Source: Ceratodon purpureus
Lineage: Eukaryota > Streptophyta > Bryopsida > Pseudoditrichales > Ditrichaceae
Assembly: GCA_014871385.1 (NCBI GenBank)
Contig: CM026433.1
Location: 6,149,585-6,213,584, forward strand
Direction: 5' to 3'
DNA length: 64,000 nucleotides
Shown: piece after piece, positions 51,782 through 62,599 of the stretch
How the letters are laid out: each line of letters opens with the position of its first letter
Position numbering within the stretch: position 1 is the stretch's first letter
Position numbers and translations under genes: made by a program
The notes under the pieces: generated by a model
Database searches by the model: none
What the model was told of the DNA's origin: nothing
Seen by the model: only the letters and a program-made list of their open reading frames with translations

Positions 51782-53186
51782 ACTCCAGGATTCAAATGTG
51801 TACCAATTCCGGGAATCTAATAGTGATTTATCCACCATTTATATGAAATTTTTGGAGCTGAGTTTGGATGTAGCTGCATAGATGATGTCCAAGAAGCTAA
51901 GAACCAGAAGAGAAATTTTTACATGATGCAACAAAGTTCATCTAACAATTTTTTTTAGTAGAAGCAGGACTTTGGAGTTCTGGCTGCCACGGCTACGAAA
52001 TTGTTTAGAAATTGCTTCAAAATTGAATGGTTAATATGGCCATTGATGTCTGGAAGCAGATTAGTAAGCAACATACTTGGCCATGTAGTAGTGTACAACA
52101 ATATTAGTGAAGTTACTGAAGTATTGGCTTCAGTGCATTTTCTGGCGAAACAATGGCAAGCATTGGGATATTGATGAATGGGCAACCTTTCGCACTGCAG
52201 TTTGAGCTGTGTTTCCTGAGTTTGTCTAGAAAGCGTTGTTTGGGTTAATATTGTTGTTACTGGTATGTAAATTCCTATCTCGTGGCATGGTGCACAATTT
52301 CACTGCATGTATCAAGAGAAATGATGAGAATATGTGCAAGGGCTGCACGCATGGCTTAATGAATGGGAGCAATGGGAGAACTCCTCACCCCTTCCCAATG
52401 CCACATTGTCGCCTAAGGTATGACAGAATTTCGCATTGACCTCATTTGCAGGTATGTTACATTAGAGTTGGTGTTGAATTCTGAACTCATCTACTGTAAT
52501 TTAGATTGTGCAAGTACTTTTGAATGATGAAGATGTTGGGCTTGCTTACCAGCTTATATATACAAAGCTCAATTAGAAGTTTGGACACTACTTTGATCCA
52601 AGAAGCGCCTTGAAACGGAAACTAAGTCTTCTGCACGTACACTTGCATTGCTGTGTACGTTCTGTCATCTTTTGATCTCATCTTATTCTTAAGTTCATAT
52701 ACATTTATATTTGGAGTACAAACTTCAATGTTATGATAGTTGATCCACTTGATTGTAGCACATGTTTCAATGCAAGCATTTTCGGTTCCAATGCATTGAT
52801 GCAAACATTTTGGAAGCATTTTGGATTTTGATGCAAGCATCTTTGGTCACTCGTCCACTTTCTAATAAAACATGGTGCATTTACAGATAATTCTATCATC
52901 TTTATTCTTTCTCCTTTCAAAATATACCAAGAATAGTTCATTTGAAACAACAATTGGCAAAAACGAACTGCTTTACTGAAGAGGTGCTTAAATCCATTAT
53001 TCTGATTTCCCTTCATGAATATGTGAGCATACACTCGTATATTCAAGAAGTACAGAAGCTGCAGGACCACCCGGATTTCGTCCGCATCATTCAGCTTCAG
53101 TAGCTTTGGTAAGTTCTCCTTCAAACAAGTACTGTAATCCTCAATTCCAAAACCCAAGGTAAGCAATTGCTTCATCAGACTCATCC
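51782..53186. other. DOHH 3' region and an unassigned minus-strand ORF
   Basis: DOHH 3' UTR or a last alternative exon probably extends to about 52500. On the minus strand 52705-53184 is a 159-codon ORF starting MSLMKQLLTLGFGIEDYSTC. Its first roughly 75 residues look protein-like; the rest is His/Cys/Lys-rich and overlaps imprecise ATGCAAGCATTTTGG repeats (52765-52840). I cannot assign a family; it may be a decayed gene or transposon fragment. Confidence 0.35.
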
Positions 53187-53478
53187 AGGAACACGGGTCT
53201 CTTTATTTCTTCCCCAACGAGCATGGCTCGGATATCAGGTTTGGTTGGGTCTATTTTTCTAGCCCTCCTCATTTTTAGGTCCCAATGTATTTTTTTGGTT
53301 TTATTTTATTTGGTTGCTAAATTGGAGGCTGGCGGCTCCAAATTACTCTATGGAGATTCTTTTGAGATCAAGAAGGACCCCACTCAAACATAATAATAGG
53401 GGCAGACATTTTCCCCCTCCCCGAACCTGAGCTCCTAACCACGCTCAATGGGGGGATTTAGACAGTTTTTAGGAACGC
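53187..53478. mobile_element. hAT-like MITE, copy 2
   Basis: Starts GGGTCTCTTTATTTCTTCCCC at 53195 and ends GGGGGGATTTAGACAGTTTTT at 53470, with the same terminal inverted repeat as the copy at 26.7 kb. Flanks AGGAACAC and AGGAACGC match at 7 of 8 bases, an aged 8-bp target duplication. Interior includes GAGATC.AGAAGGACCCCACT and TTATTATTAGGGGCAGA-type sequence related to copy 1. Confidence 0.75.
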
Positions 53479-55080
53479 ATTGTTTCTTTCAAAAGTGCAT
53501 AGTTGTACTACTGGCGGGATTGACGACCATAATTGACCAATGTTACTCCTGAATTGAAATGAGCACAGGCTCCACATGACGGGCACTTAGCCCTGCTCTA
53601 CCAGGCTAGGTGGTCCAACCCCATGAAGCACCATACTCATTGCTTTGTTCCAAATACCAAAAAGTATATTCAAACAGTAACTGGTAACATTACATTGTGC
53701 GCAACCTGCAAGTCTCGTGTGGGCCATGACGGGAGGGCGCCCTTCCATTCAGATGTTCAAATCACTCATGCGTCTCGAAATTTGTCATGGATTCAGATTT
53801 GGAGGTTGTGCAAGAACCTGGTCACTGCTCTGTATTTGAAGCAATGGCATTCTATGGACCGGTATTGGAACTGTGTATTATTTCCAGCCCCACCAACCCG
53901 ACAAAAGAGCCGTCCACTTTGATCGTATGTTGGTAATGATTGGACAATGGAGTAGTTTAGTTCAGTCCTTGGAAGTCCGTGCAGTGGCGCAAATCCTTGG
54001 CATGTGCATGTGTTCATGAAGCCCAGAGCTTAGACTCTTCACAAGGCGCTTCTTGTCCCACACGACCAAATTATAGACCTGCATCAAAATGCTTGAAAAA
54101 CATAGTTGCCTTACACATACTGTAGGTTACTAGCAACTTGGGCAGAAAATAATTATTTTCAGGTCTGCCTAAATTTTTTGGAAATTCTTGATTTTGTTTG
54201 CCTAACTTTGAGATATTGTTTGCCCGACTTTGAGATACTACTGCTCTATAATACTTTGAGAAAATTTACAATGTTCAACTTCGAGATACTATTTTGCAAA
54301 ATTCCCGAACCACTTTTTGTACTTTAATTAATTATTAGGCAAAACAGTGCCCTAGTTGTTAGTAACCTACCATATCTAACAATTCTATTATTCGTGAGTA
54401 ATATGAATGTGTTTTTCTATGCAAAAACTTAAAATTAGATATCATAATTTACTAATGATGATCATGTCTTCATTTGACCAAAACATATTTACTTTTCTAT
54501 AGTGAAGAATGATTTTTGATTGTTGTAATTTTAATAATCACTCCTTATGCATTTAATACTATATAGCTTTATCATTCTAAATACTGGGCATAGTACTTTG
54601 CATATTCATGAATTAATGTTTTTTTATTGACTTTTCATTACATGGATTATAAATACAAAAAAATCAAAATTATATAAAATTCTAATTTTGTTTTGATAAA
54701 AACCTATAGATAGAAAACATATTCAATAATTATGTCTAATTGAAACTTTTTTATCCCAGATGCAAAAAAATGCTCCTTATTATCACACAATAAGAGGAGA
54801 TTTTGTTGATTTTTTTCTTTACTTTTTTCCACTTGAAGAAAAAATAAAAACATTTTTTTTGATAGTATGGATTCAAGTTCCATTAGAAATTGCACTAACA
54901 AAAACATAGAAAGTCTATAACAAAATTTTAATTTCTCTTTTACAATTTTTTCACAATGTTATACTACTTTGCAATCTCTAAAATTGATGGACTACAAAAA
55001 TTTGACATGTTGATCGACTACAAAACAAGCATTTGACATATTGATGGACTACAAAACAAGCATTTGACATATTGATGGAC
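53479..55080. other. Gene-free AT-rich region
   Basis: No supported gene. ORFs at 53623-53922 and elsewhere have no recognisable content. 54.7-54.95 resembles the sequence next to the ICME duplicate (TATCACACAATAAGAGGAGATTTT, also near 47667). Confidence 0.4.
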
Positions 55081-56130
55081 TACAAAAATATGACAAGTTG
55101 ATGTTTCATGATCATGTTTGGGAAGGATATAGAAAGTTGCAGATGACAACGCCAAACGCCACCAAACGCCAAATCACTGAGGAGTGACGATCCTCGGCTA
55201 GCATACTTGAACCTGAGACCTCATATATACTAGTCCAGGATCCTACAGTCCCTAGCAATTTAGGGTTTGGGTTCTCAAATCCCAGATCAACTTGTGATGC
55301 ATAGTAAATATATTTATAGGTTTATATACTCATTCTAGACGAATAAGTTATGAGCATTAGTATTATTCAGGCATCAAGATTTGTTTATGATGTGCATACA
55401 TCATTCTTAGTTACATAATATCTACTTTTCCTTCTGTGTACATAAGAGCGACAATTAATGGAAAATAATATTTGTCAAAAATGTCTATATCAAAAGTAGA
55501 CAAAACTCGTGCATCTTTTATGTAGGTCCTCTTGTGAAAAGACACAATTGTTTTGGTAATGAAGCTTCCTTGAACTTAGTCTATTGTCTTACTTAAAATC
55601 TTTTATTACAAGGTGACATACAATGTAGATTATAATGTAGATTTTTAATAAATGTGGGTTACATTTGCATTTATTGGTAAATTTGAAAATTGCTGGTGAC
55701 ATGTAATCAAAATCTACCATCTAAAATCAAAATCAGGCAAACATTTTGAATCAAAAATGCCAAAGGCAGATTACAAAATTCAAAGCTTAGTAAAATAATC
55801 TCTCTAAAAATCCATGTCCCATAAAGTTTACAAATGTACAAAAAGTTTAGAAGGTGAAATTCTTGATCCAATAAAATGCCAAACACAATGAAAAGTGTAT
55901 GAAAGTGCCAAGTTAAAAACAAACACCTACGTTTCAAGAGGCTCTGATCCAAGCCTAAAATTCAAAACAAAACCAAAAAGACATAACTCGTTAACACATG
56001 GATGAAATTTTAATAAATAGAAAGATGAAACCTTTTTTCAACAATACTATATATTTGCAATGCATCTTCCCTAGAATGAAAGTCAATAAAAGAAGAAGAA
56101 ACACAGTGTAAAAGCAAAAGTATGAAAAGC
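55080..56130 (-). repeat. Dispersed repeat R, copy 6
   Basis: Landmarks ACTTGAACCTGAGACCTCATA near 55207, TTTGTTTATGATGTGCATACATCATT near 55382, and the empty TTAA target of element H at 55991-55994. Right end matches the DOHH upstream region. Preceded by a short tandem of GACATATTGATGGACTACAA (about 54985-55090, three to four copies). Confidence 0.68.
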
Positions 56131-57146
56131 AAAAAGTAAGGTGTTTTTCTATTGTAAAGTATGAATTTAGATTCTTATAATTTTATTAATCAAAGCTTAT
56201 GTGTTTAATAATATATAACTTTATCATCCTAAACATTCAGCATTGTACTTTTGATATTCATGAACTAATGTTTTCTTTTTTTCTTTTTAATTACATCAAT
56301 TGTATATACAATTTTTTTTTTTAAATTAAAAAAATCAAAATTACAAAAATACAAAAAATCATAATTTTATTATAAGAAAAACCAATAAATAGAATGCATA
56401 TTTAATAATTATGTATGATTGAGCTTTTTTCAATCCTTTTTTTAGATGGATGTCAAATAATATTTGAACATTTGTGTGATATTTTGATTTTGGTATGGCT
56501 CTTGAAGTTGTTTGGAAGAATATATCATTAGCAAAACATGTAGATATTTCAAATATTTTTATAATATTCAAAAAGAGGACAAAGGAAAAATTAACATCAT
56601 TATAGATTTTAAAAAATCGCATATACACAATATATTCACATTTCCATTTAAATGGTTGTAAATTGGAACTTGAAATGATGAACAAATATAAAACTAAATC
56701 TAAATACCAAATATTCTATAACCCACAAACAATGTTTAGAAGAAAAGCTAAAATAAAATATTGGCTTTAAAAATAAGACTGTTGACATTGTTAGATATTA
56801 AAATGGAAGATACAAATTCCTCCCAACTTGAGATTCATTATAGCCATTGTTATTTAAAAACAAACTTTTTTGACACGATTTTTGAATAGGTTGACACACT
56901 CTAACTTTTTTTCTTTAGGTTTTTTGCATTATGAATTTTAGAGGTTTTGGTGCGTAACTAAGACCACTGAGTTAGCTAATTCTAAAAATAAAAATAAAAA
57001 ACACACAAGACAAGTGTAGCATGTTGAAAACAATATTTTTATTAAGTTGAATACAAAAGAATGTGATTCATATTTCTTTCCCAGAAATTCCCTTATGGTA
57101 TAAAGTTCCAATCCAAATAGTCAAAACCAATATTGATATCCATTCT
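56131..57146. other. AT-rich intergenic sequence
   Basis: Nothing I can support beyond simple A/T-rich tracts. 56150-56420 is a diverged repeat of 54440-54740 (TTTAATAATATATAACTTTATCAT, TTTGATATTCATGAACTAATG), so part of a larger direct duplication. Confidence 0.4.
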
Positions 57147-57377
57147 TTAACCCCTAAAGGATCAAGCCGATTCTCGACCTTGAAAACCAAAAACTATGAT
57201 TTTGACAACCTTGTAGAAGTTGGAGTTTGAATATTATTCTCTTACTATTATGGTACATCCAACCGTAAGATCTTGAACCTAACTACCTGCACTGATACCA
57301 TGTCAAATTTCAACGGTTGGATCTTTACCATTTGTGAGATTATAACATTCAAAGTATACTTTTTCTTTTTCTTTTTT

Positions 57378-57425
<48 letters not shown>

Positions 57426-58129
57426 GGCTTTGTATGAAAGGCATACTCTAAATGGTGCCAAGGGAGACTTGATGATTGTCACTCCAAACATTTTGCTCAT
57501 ATTTTTTTCCATGTACATAACTAAGTTGGGCACCTCTATGCAAAATTTTAGAGTCTCATTACGCTTTTTTGGCCTTCATGCAAATTATTTTCCAGAAGGA
57601 GGTACAAAAACTACAATATGGTAAAACTTAAATAACGTTATATTTTTTTGGTTTTTTTAAAAAGTGAATGGTTAAAACCTGCGTTTATGAGTTTTCGAAT
57701 TATTGGAATAAAAAAATAAAAAAATTCCTAAATCCCAAATTTCGATAAATTTTGAAAGAAAAAATTGTAAAATTACCAAAAACTGTGAAGGTTTTTTTTG
57801 TAATTTTTGGAGGCTGCCCTTGTAAAATTGGTAAGCTTTTTGACATAGGCCACTTTGGATTTTGAGTAGTGAATTGGTTATGAACACAATCCCAAAAATT
57901 AAAATTGTAAAAAAGCTAATTTTAAACAGCCCATTTAGGACTAGAAACCTTAAAAATTCTAGATGAAGGTTCTAAAAGTGAAATTTGGCTTTGCAAATTT
58001 TATCACATACACAATATGGTATAGTGATCACCTAGTAAAATTCTTAGGCAAAAATACTTTTAACCCCCTCATTTAGGTTGCCCAAAACAGCCGATAGCCA
58101 TTTCGGATTTCCAGAACCTTTAGGGTTCA
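57147..58129 (-). mobile_element. TTAA element I, interrupted by a 45-base T run
   Basis: Left TTAA 57147-57150 with end CCCCTAAAGGATC; right end GAACCTTTAGGG followed by TTCA (58126-58129), a one-base decay of TTAA. Reverse-orientation relative of D over its full length (for example AAACCAAAAACTATGATTTT and GTAAAATTCTTAGGC). A T tract (57380-57424) lengthens it to 975 bp. No ORF of its own; the long Lys run read on the minus strand is the T tract. Confidence 0.75.
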
Positions 58130-58719
58130 AGTGAAAAAAAATAAAAATCTATAAAATAAAATTCTAGTTTTTATGAAGGAAAAAAGAAGTATTTTAGTAT
58201 ACTACTCGAAACCGTGAGAAAACTTTGATATTTTGTAGAGTGAACACTTTGTAGTCAAAGAAATTTAACATGGCTGCCTGAATTGCCCAAAAACAGAAAA
58301 TTTCACTTTGGGTACCATACATATTTTTTGAAATGCCTAAATGAAAAAAAAATAAATTAGATTCTATCAAAGTCCTTATAACGGCAAGTATTTACAAAAA
58401 AATTCAAAAAATCTTGGTTTAAATTGAAGTCACAGGTTCATGCCTAAATTCTATAAAAGCTCCCAACGGCCAATTTGTCCTTCATGGGTTAAATAATTAA
58501 GTACATATTTTGTTATAATTTTTTTTTTATCTTTAATATTCACAAGTAATATCCATGTATTCATTGTAATTTGTGTTGTCTATGGCTCATTGATTGTACT
58601 TCTTCTTTCTTTGTAACATTCACATATTGCCTACTACTCATTGATTATCAAGGATATTCACCATATACATTCTTCTTTTCATTATGTTGTTATTATTCAT
58701 CAATGGTCAACTTCTAAAA

Positions 58720-59512
58720 GTTTTTTTCTTTTAATGACTTCACCATAGTAACAACCCTCCAAGTTTTATCAATGTATTTTTATTGTTGTTTCTTCTTTTG
58801 ATGATTAAATCGACGTGACTGCCCAACAAATTTTATCATCTTGCTTGCATTATACATTAGTGGTCCACTAGAGCAAGTTTTATCTTTTCATGATTAGATC
58901 AAAGTGACAATACACCAAGTTTTATCACCTCAGTTATACTATTTAGGAATGGTCCACTCTAGTCCAACAACTTTATTCCTTTTATGACTAGATCATACTG
59001 ACAATCGAAGAAGTTTTATCACTTCAGTAGATGGTCCACTCAAGCAAGCTTCTTCTTTTCATGACTAGATCAAAATGATAGCCCAACAAATTTTATCATC
59101 TTACTTTTGTTATTGGTCAATGGCTTATTCCAGCATGTTTCTTTTTTTTCATGACTAGATTGAAGTGACAACACACCAAGTTTTATCACATTAGTTGTAT
59201 TATTTATGAATAGTCCACTCCACTTCAATACGTCTCTTCTTTTCATGACTAGATCATAGTGACTGTCCAACAAGTTTTATCGCCTTCTCCATATTATTCC
59301 TAGATGGTCCATTCTTACCACCTTAGGTGTATTATTCTTGAATGGTCCACTCTTGTCCAGCAAGTTTTTTATCTTCATGACTAGATCAAAGTGACAGCCC
59401 AACAAATTTTATGACCTCACTTATATTATTCCTAGATGGTCCACCTCAGCAAGTTTCTTTCCTTCATTACTAGATAAAAGTGACAACCCAATAAATGTTA
59501 TCATCTTATGAG
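58720..59512 (+). repeat. Satellite-like array, about 90-bp unit, 8-9 diverged copies
   Basis: Unit contains TCATGACTAGATCAAAGTGA, then CCCAACAAGTTTTATCACCT and TATTATTCCTAGATGGTCCAC, ending AGCAAGTTTCTTCTTTT. Copies of the GACTAGATCA motif lie near 58812, 58887, 58976, 59052, 59145, 59247, 59378 and 59468. Spacing varies (75-130 bp) because of internal losses. Non-coding. Confidence 0.8.
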
Positions 59513-59999
59513 CAACATTCATTTATGACATTTGTCAGTAGCATTCATAAGTTGCATTGATCATTTTCATTCTATTCTCTATAATTTGCTGATTATACAA
59601 TATCAAAAGGTTTTTTTTAAAAAACAAAAACCAATATTGAATGTTGTAAAAATTGTCAATGCTTTGAACCTGCAATTTTCCAACGCAAAGTACAATTTTA
59701 CAAAACATAAACAACTACATCTAATTTATGCAAATACATCTTTGGTTTTTCTCCTATAAAACTTCGAAGCATCACACTTTCTTTATAAAAAAAATTACTA
59801 TTAATATTCATCAATTTCCCTATAGGTTCAGACAACATTATATCACAAGAAAAATTTGATTAATTCCAGAAATATCTCATTAAAATTTTAATATTTCTTC
59901 AAAGAATAATATCCTTACATCATGGACCCGAACAATTTGGAGGCTACATTGTATTTCCTCAAAATCCCAAAAACTAAAAATAGATGAAAAAAGTCAAGG
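59513..59999. other. AT-rich intergenic sequence
   Basis: No supported feature between the satellite and the R head copy. Confidence 0.4.
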
Positions 60000-60375
60000 T
60001 TTAAACCAAGAGTCATAGTATATAAAGTGGGGACACACTTCGCACCATTTGTAATCCTAATATGTGAGAGCGCTCCACCTCTCTCGGAGCTCTTTGCGAA
60101 TCAGGGGAGTAATCAAGTTTTTTTGACTACGGAAACAAAAACCATGAGGTAACCTCGGTGTTGAGCGCGGATGTGAGCACACACTTCCGGTTTAAACCGG
60201 GAGTCCAAGAATATAAAGCGGGGACACACTTTGCACCATTTCTAACCCTAATCTGCAAAAGCTTTCCACTTCTCTTAGAGCTCCTTGCGAATCACAGAAT
60301 AATCACCAGAAAATGGAAACACCAAGATAACCTCGTCGTTAAGCATGGATGGGCTCGCATCCTACCGATTTAAGG
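60000..60375 (-). repeat. Repeat R head, copy 7, as two tandem units of about 180 bp
   Basis: Two adjacent units (about 60000-60180 and 60185-60372), each holding GTTTAAACC-type start, TATAAAG.GGGGACACACTT, CACCATTT.TAA.CCTAAT and AACCTCG..GTT(A/G)AGC..GGATG. In reverse they match the R head at 17.15-17.35 and 25.0-25.2 kb. Confidence 0.65.
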
Positions 60376-60479
60376 TGTACTTTCGTACATACGTGCCAGA
60401 TTGGGGTGGACATCCAATAAACGGAGCGTGCACGGTTGCACCGCAATCCTCCCTCGCTTCCCAACCACGCCAAAACTTA

Positions 60480-60760
60480 CCGTGCGGCCCCATCCTCCCC
60501 ACGGTCATAACCCCCATGACCTGCCATTCCAATCCCACGGTCATAAACCCTCTCACGGAAACCCCGAAGGTCCATATAACGGTCTTAGAACTCACCGCAT
60601 GTCGCGACTCCCAGGTCCAATCCACCTCTCTGACGTCATAGGCAATCATAAAGCTAGATCCACGGTTATAGATCGCACTGAAATTATCCCACGGTCTCAC
60701 CCGAACCCTTCATCGCACGGTCTTGAGACCTCGCCCTCTCATCCCACGGTCGCAAGGCCC
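60480..60760 (+). promoter_or_regulatory. Cluster of CCCACGGTC motifs upstream of DEG15
   Basis: CCCACGGTC occurs exactly at 60498, 60534, 60688 and 60743, with variants (ACGGTC at 60579, CCACGGTT at 60659, GCACGGTC at 60715). The region is C-rich and probably part of the DEG15 upstream sequence. Any factor binding is unknown. Confidence 0.5.
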
Positions 60761-60959
60761 GAGCCCACCTTGTCCATCGTCGTCGTTTATTTGCCTTGTT
60801 TTGTAGCCTAAAACGAGCAGCTCCAGCATCACCAAACGCAAAGCCAAAGGCGTCGCGAGCCTCGCTCGCTAGCTCGCACTCTCTCTCGCAGCAACGCTCA
60901 CACCCACGCACACGGGCATGCTCTCGCAGCCGCAACCTCGCCTCTCAATGTAGACTAGC

Positions 60960-62599
60960 GCACTGCACTCACTAGAAGCGAAGTCTGGTTGCTTGTCTGT
61001 GGATTGCGAGGAGCTGGAGTACCTGGAGTAGTAGCTGGAGGTTGGAGCGCGGAGGCGGGGAGAGGACGGGAGAGGAGGGGAGGCCGGGAGGGGCTCCGAT
61101 GGTGATGAAGCGCTACAGTCATTGATTCGACCATGGACGTGCTTCTCCGATTGTGTTTTCTCGACGTCGCCGCTCGCGCTTCGTGCACCTGTCTGCCTTC
61201 CATGCAGGTAAATTTTGTTCGAATTGGAGGTTGTGTCGTTCTTGGAGTGGTGGAGTGATGGAGTGATGGAGTGATGGAGTGGTGGATTGGTGGATTGGTG
61301 GAGTGGTGGAGTGATTAGCGGGTGTCGGTTGCCGCGTGGACGCGGTTTGCGTTTGTGGAGTTTTTTTTTTGATTTTTTGGTTTTTGGTTTTTGGTTGTGG
61401 AGGGAGTTTTGGTGATGGTTGAAGTGCAGAGTGGAGAGAGGCGTGGTTTTGGTGGTGATCGTGAGGGGGAGGGGGAGGTTGTGGAGGCGAATTCGTGTGC
61501 ATCGTAGGGGGCTGCAGCTTTGGACTTGTTTTCTGTTCCGTGGCTGTTTTCATTGAGGTTGTGGTTTTAATGTGCTGAGAGAGTTTTGCAGCGTCGTTCG
61601 GTTGTTGTGTGTTCTTGAGGTGGAAACTCGGTAGGTTGCGGAGAATTCGCGAGGTGTCAATGAGATTAATATTGTGTCTCTTTGTTTAAGGTTGTGGAGA
61701 AATTCTCAAGTCACGATGCGCAATTGACTTCGTGGTTAGTTCGAGATTTTTTAATTTTAATTTTAACTTAATTTTTTTTCTCGTGACGAAAATGCAGGAG
61801 AGAGGAGGAGTGTGTACACATTGGTAAATAATCTCGTGACGTTTATGAGAAATTTTAGCATTACATTCCTTGCAGTTCTGTGCCATGCAAATGGTTGCAG
61901 CTTGATGTATAGGAGTGTTGGATGTTTAGCAGCACTGAGCAGTAGGAATTTGAGATGTCGGGGCTTACGGTTTCTGCGAAGAGAAATGTACGTTGCTGCT
62001 GCTGCAGGAGCTCGATCTTACGCTCTTTGGCACACGAAAATTTGATATATTCGCAGAATTTAGGCCGATCGTGTAATTTATTTGAAACTAAGAGGGTAAT
62101 GCTTAGGCAATGCCGAGTTGGCTTTGAATATAATTGAAGTATAAATATTTGTCGATACCTTTTCATTTTGGTTATCGGTAGTTTATAGTGAGTTCACATG
62201 CGGAGTTGAGGTTGTATTGCTCATATTCTTACACTGATTGGAAGTATTAATTTGATTCTTCAGTTCATGAAGTGGCAAGGAGCTTCTGCGTGGCCGCGGC
62301 GTTCTACTACAAGATGATAGGGCATTAAGAACTTCAATTCTTCTTTTGTACACCGCTTGTATTTATGGGTATGGGATAGCTGCAGTTGCATAAGACCCGG
62401 AGACTAGCGGGGGAGATTTTATGACGTCGTCAAATTTTTACGAAGCCAGCTAGAAATATGGAAAGCATTATTGGAAGAATCTGCATGGGTCTTTGTAAAG
62501 CCTGCAACAATATGGCTCGGGCTTTTATTTTAGAGAGTGTAGTGACGGAGACAATGGCGTTTGGAGGCTGAGTTGACTTTCGAACACTTTTGCATAGAT
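60960..62599 (+). promoter_or_regulatory. Probable DEG15 leader with 5'-UTR intron(s)
   Basis: A donor CATGCAG|GTAAAT after 61207 ends a likely first leader exon containing a short upstream ORF (ATG at 61132). The sequence between is T/G-rich like an intron; an acceptor AATGCAG occurs near 61798. The exact leader splicing cannot be fixed. Confidence 0.4.
61244..61315. repeat. 9-bp minisatellite, 8 copies
   Basis: GGAGTGATG / GGAGTGGTG / GGATTGGTG variants in perfect 9-bp register, inside the predicted DEG15 leader intron. Confidence 0.85.

Noticed and set aside
53575..53625. tRNA-like stretch (CCTGGTAGAGCAGGGCT on the minus strand)
   Set aside because: D-arm-like sequence only; no matching acceptor stem, anticodon arm or B box at the right distance.
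57303..57533. ORF with a long Lys run (minus strand), and a similar one at 33913-34119
   Set aside because: Products of poly-T/poly-A tracts inside repeats.
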